A DNA stretch of 13,042 nucleotides from Verrucomicrobiota bacterium (GTDB lineage Bacteria; Verrucomicrobiota; Verrucomicrobiia; Opitutales; Opitutaceae), in assembly GCA_023410155.1 (NCBI GenBank), contig JAEYQF010000091.1, positions 1-13,042 of the forward strand, written 5' to 3'. A model generated the notes under the pieces. The model made no database searches, had not been told where the DNA came from, and saw only the letters and a list, made by a program, of their open reading frames with translations. Shown piece by piece: positions 12,894-13,042 of the stretch. Numbering within the stretch: position 1 is the stretch's first letter; each line of letters opens with the position of its first letter. Both the position numbers and the translations under genes were made by a program.

Positions 12894-13042
12894 TTAGAAG
12901 TAGCCTGCTTTCTTGCGGTCTTCCATGGCGGCTTCGGAGGCTTTGTCGTCGGCGCGGGAGCCGCGCTCGGTTACGCGCGCGGCGGCGATCTCGGCGATGA
13001 TGTCGTCGAAATTACTTGCGGGCGATTCCACCAAGCCGGTGC
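12894..13042 (-). CDS. cysD: Sulfate adenylyltransferase subunit 2, C-terminal end (cut by window edge)
   Basis: Only the last 48 codons and the TAA stop are inside the window; the start lies beyond the right edge. The translated end contains ARVTERGSRADDKASE and closes with MEDRKKAGYF, matching the conserved C-terminus of CysD proteins (E. coli CysD ends in a similar KK..GYF tail). CysD is the catalytic ATP sulfurylase subunit and works as a heterodimer with CysN, whose gene starts 37 bp downstream on the same strand. Identification is strong despite the short length because tail and context agree. Confidence 0.9.
   Translation of the reverse strand, partial: TGLVESPASNFDDIIAEIAAARVTERGSRADDKASEAAMEDRKKAGYF

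Overview
The window is GC-rich, densely packed bacterial DNA holding nine genes (eight complete, one cut by the right edge). It carries two unrelated blocks that meet tail to tail near 9.9 kb. A diderm host is implied by a FadL-type outer-membrane protein. High GC, short gaps, no recognisable Shine-Dalgarno motif before any start, a long-form serine acetyltransferase and an Rrf2 regulator inside a cysDN/cysE cluster would fit an Opitutaceae-like member of Verrucomicrobiota. That placement is an impression, not a demonstration.

Block 1 (11-9854) is a divergent signalling locus read outward from about 4.6 kb. Leftward (minus strand) run a cytoplasmic pseudo-receiver/GAF/PAS histidine kinase, a FadL-like outer-membrane channel (3-bp gap) and a receiver-histidine kinase hybrid (31-bp gap). 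Rightward (plus strand) run a fusion of a LuxD-like acyl thioesterase/transferase with a SAM-dependent methyltransferase, a multi-pass membrane 7TM-GAF histidine kinase (ATGA overlap) and a soluble GAF-PAS-degenerate GGDEF-pseudo-receiver protein (3-bp gap). The predicted parts match a cell-cell signalling circuit using a fatty-acid-derived methyl ester: an enzyme that could take an acyl chain from a carrier and methylate it, an outer-membrane channel for hydrophobic molecules, a membrane kinase and downstream kinases. The closest described logic I know is the Ralstonia PhcBSRQ quorum-sensing system (methyltransferase, membrane kinase, receiver-kinase hybrid, response regulator). The LuxD-like fusion partner, the FadL gene and the two pseudo-receivers are not part of that scheme as I know it. 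The function is inferred. Of three receiver-type domains only one (in 11-1294) keeps its phosphoacceptor Asp, and no DNA-binding output domain is encoded here.

Block 2 (10025-13042, all minus strand) is a sulfate-assimilation/cysteine operon in the order cysD (partial), cysN, Rrf2/CymR-like regulator, cysE-type serine O-acetyltransferase. It activates sulfate and makes O-acetylserine, with a likely local regulator. Both the acetyltransferase and the regulator end in isoleucine, the kind of tail that docks in the cysteine synthase active site.

The 170-bp convergent gap (9855-10024) contains two hairpins and an 11-bp direct repeat. No rRNA, tRNA, CRISPR array, insertion sequence or phage gene was seen, and no gene-free stretch exceeds 300 bases.
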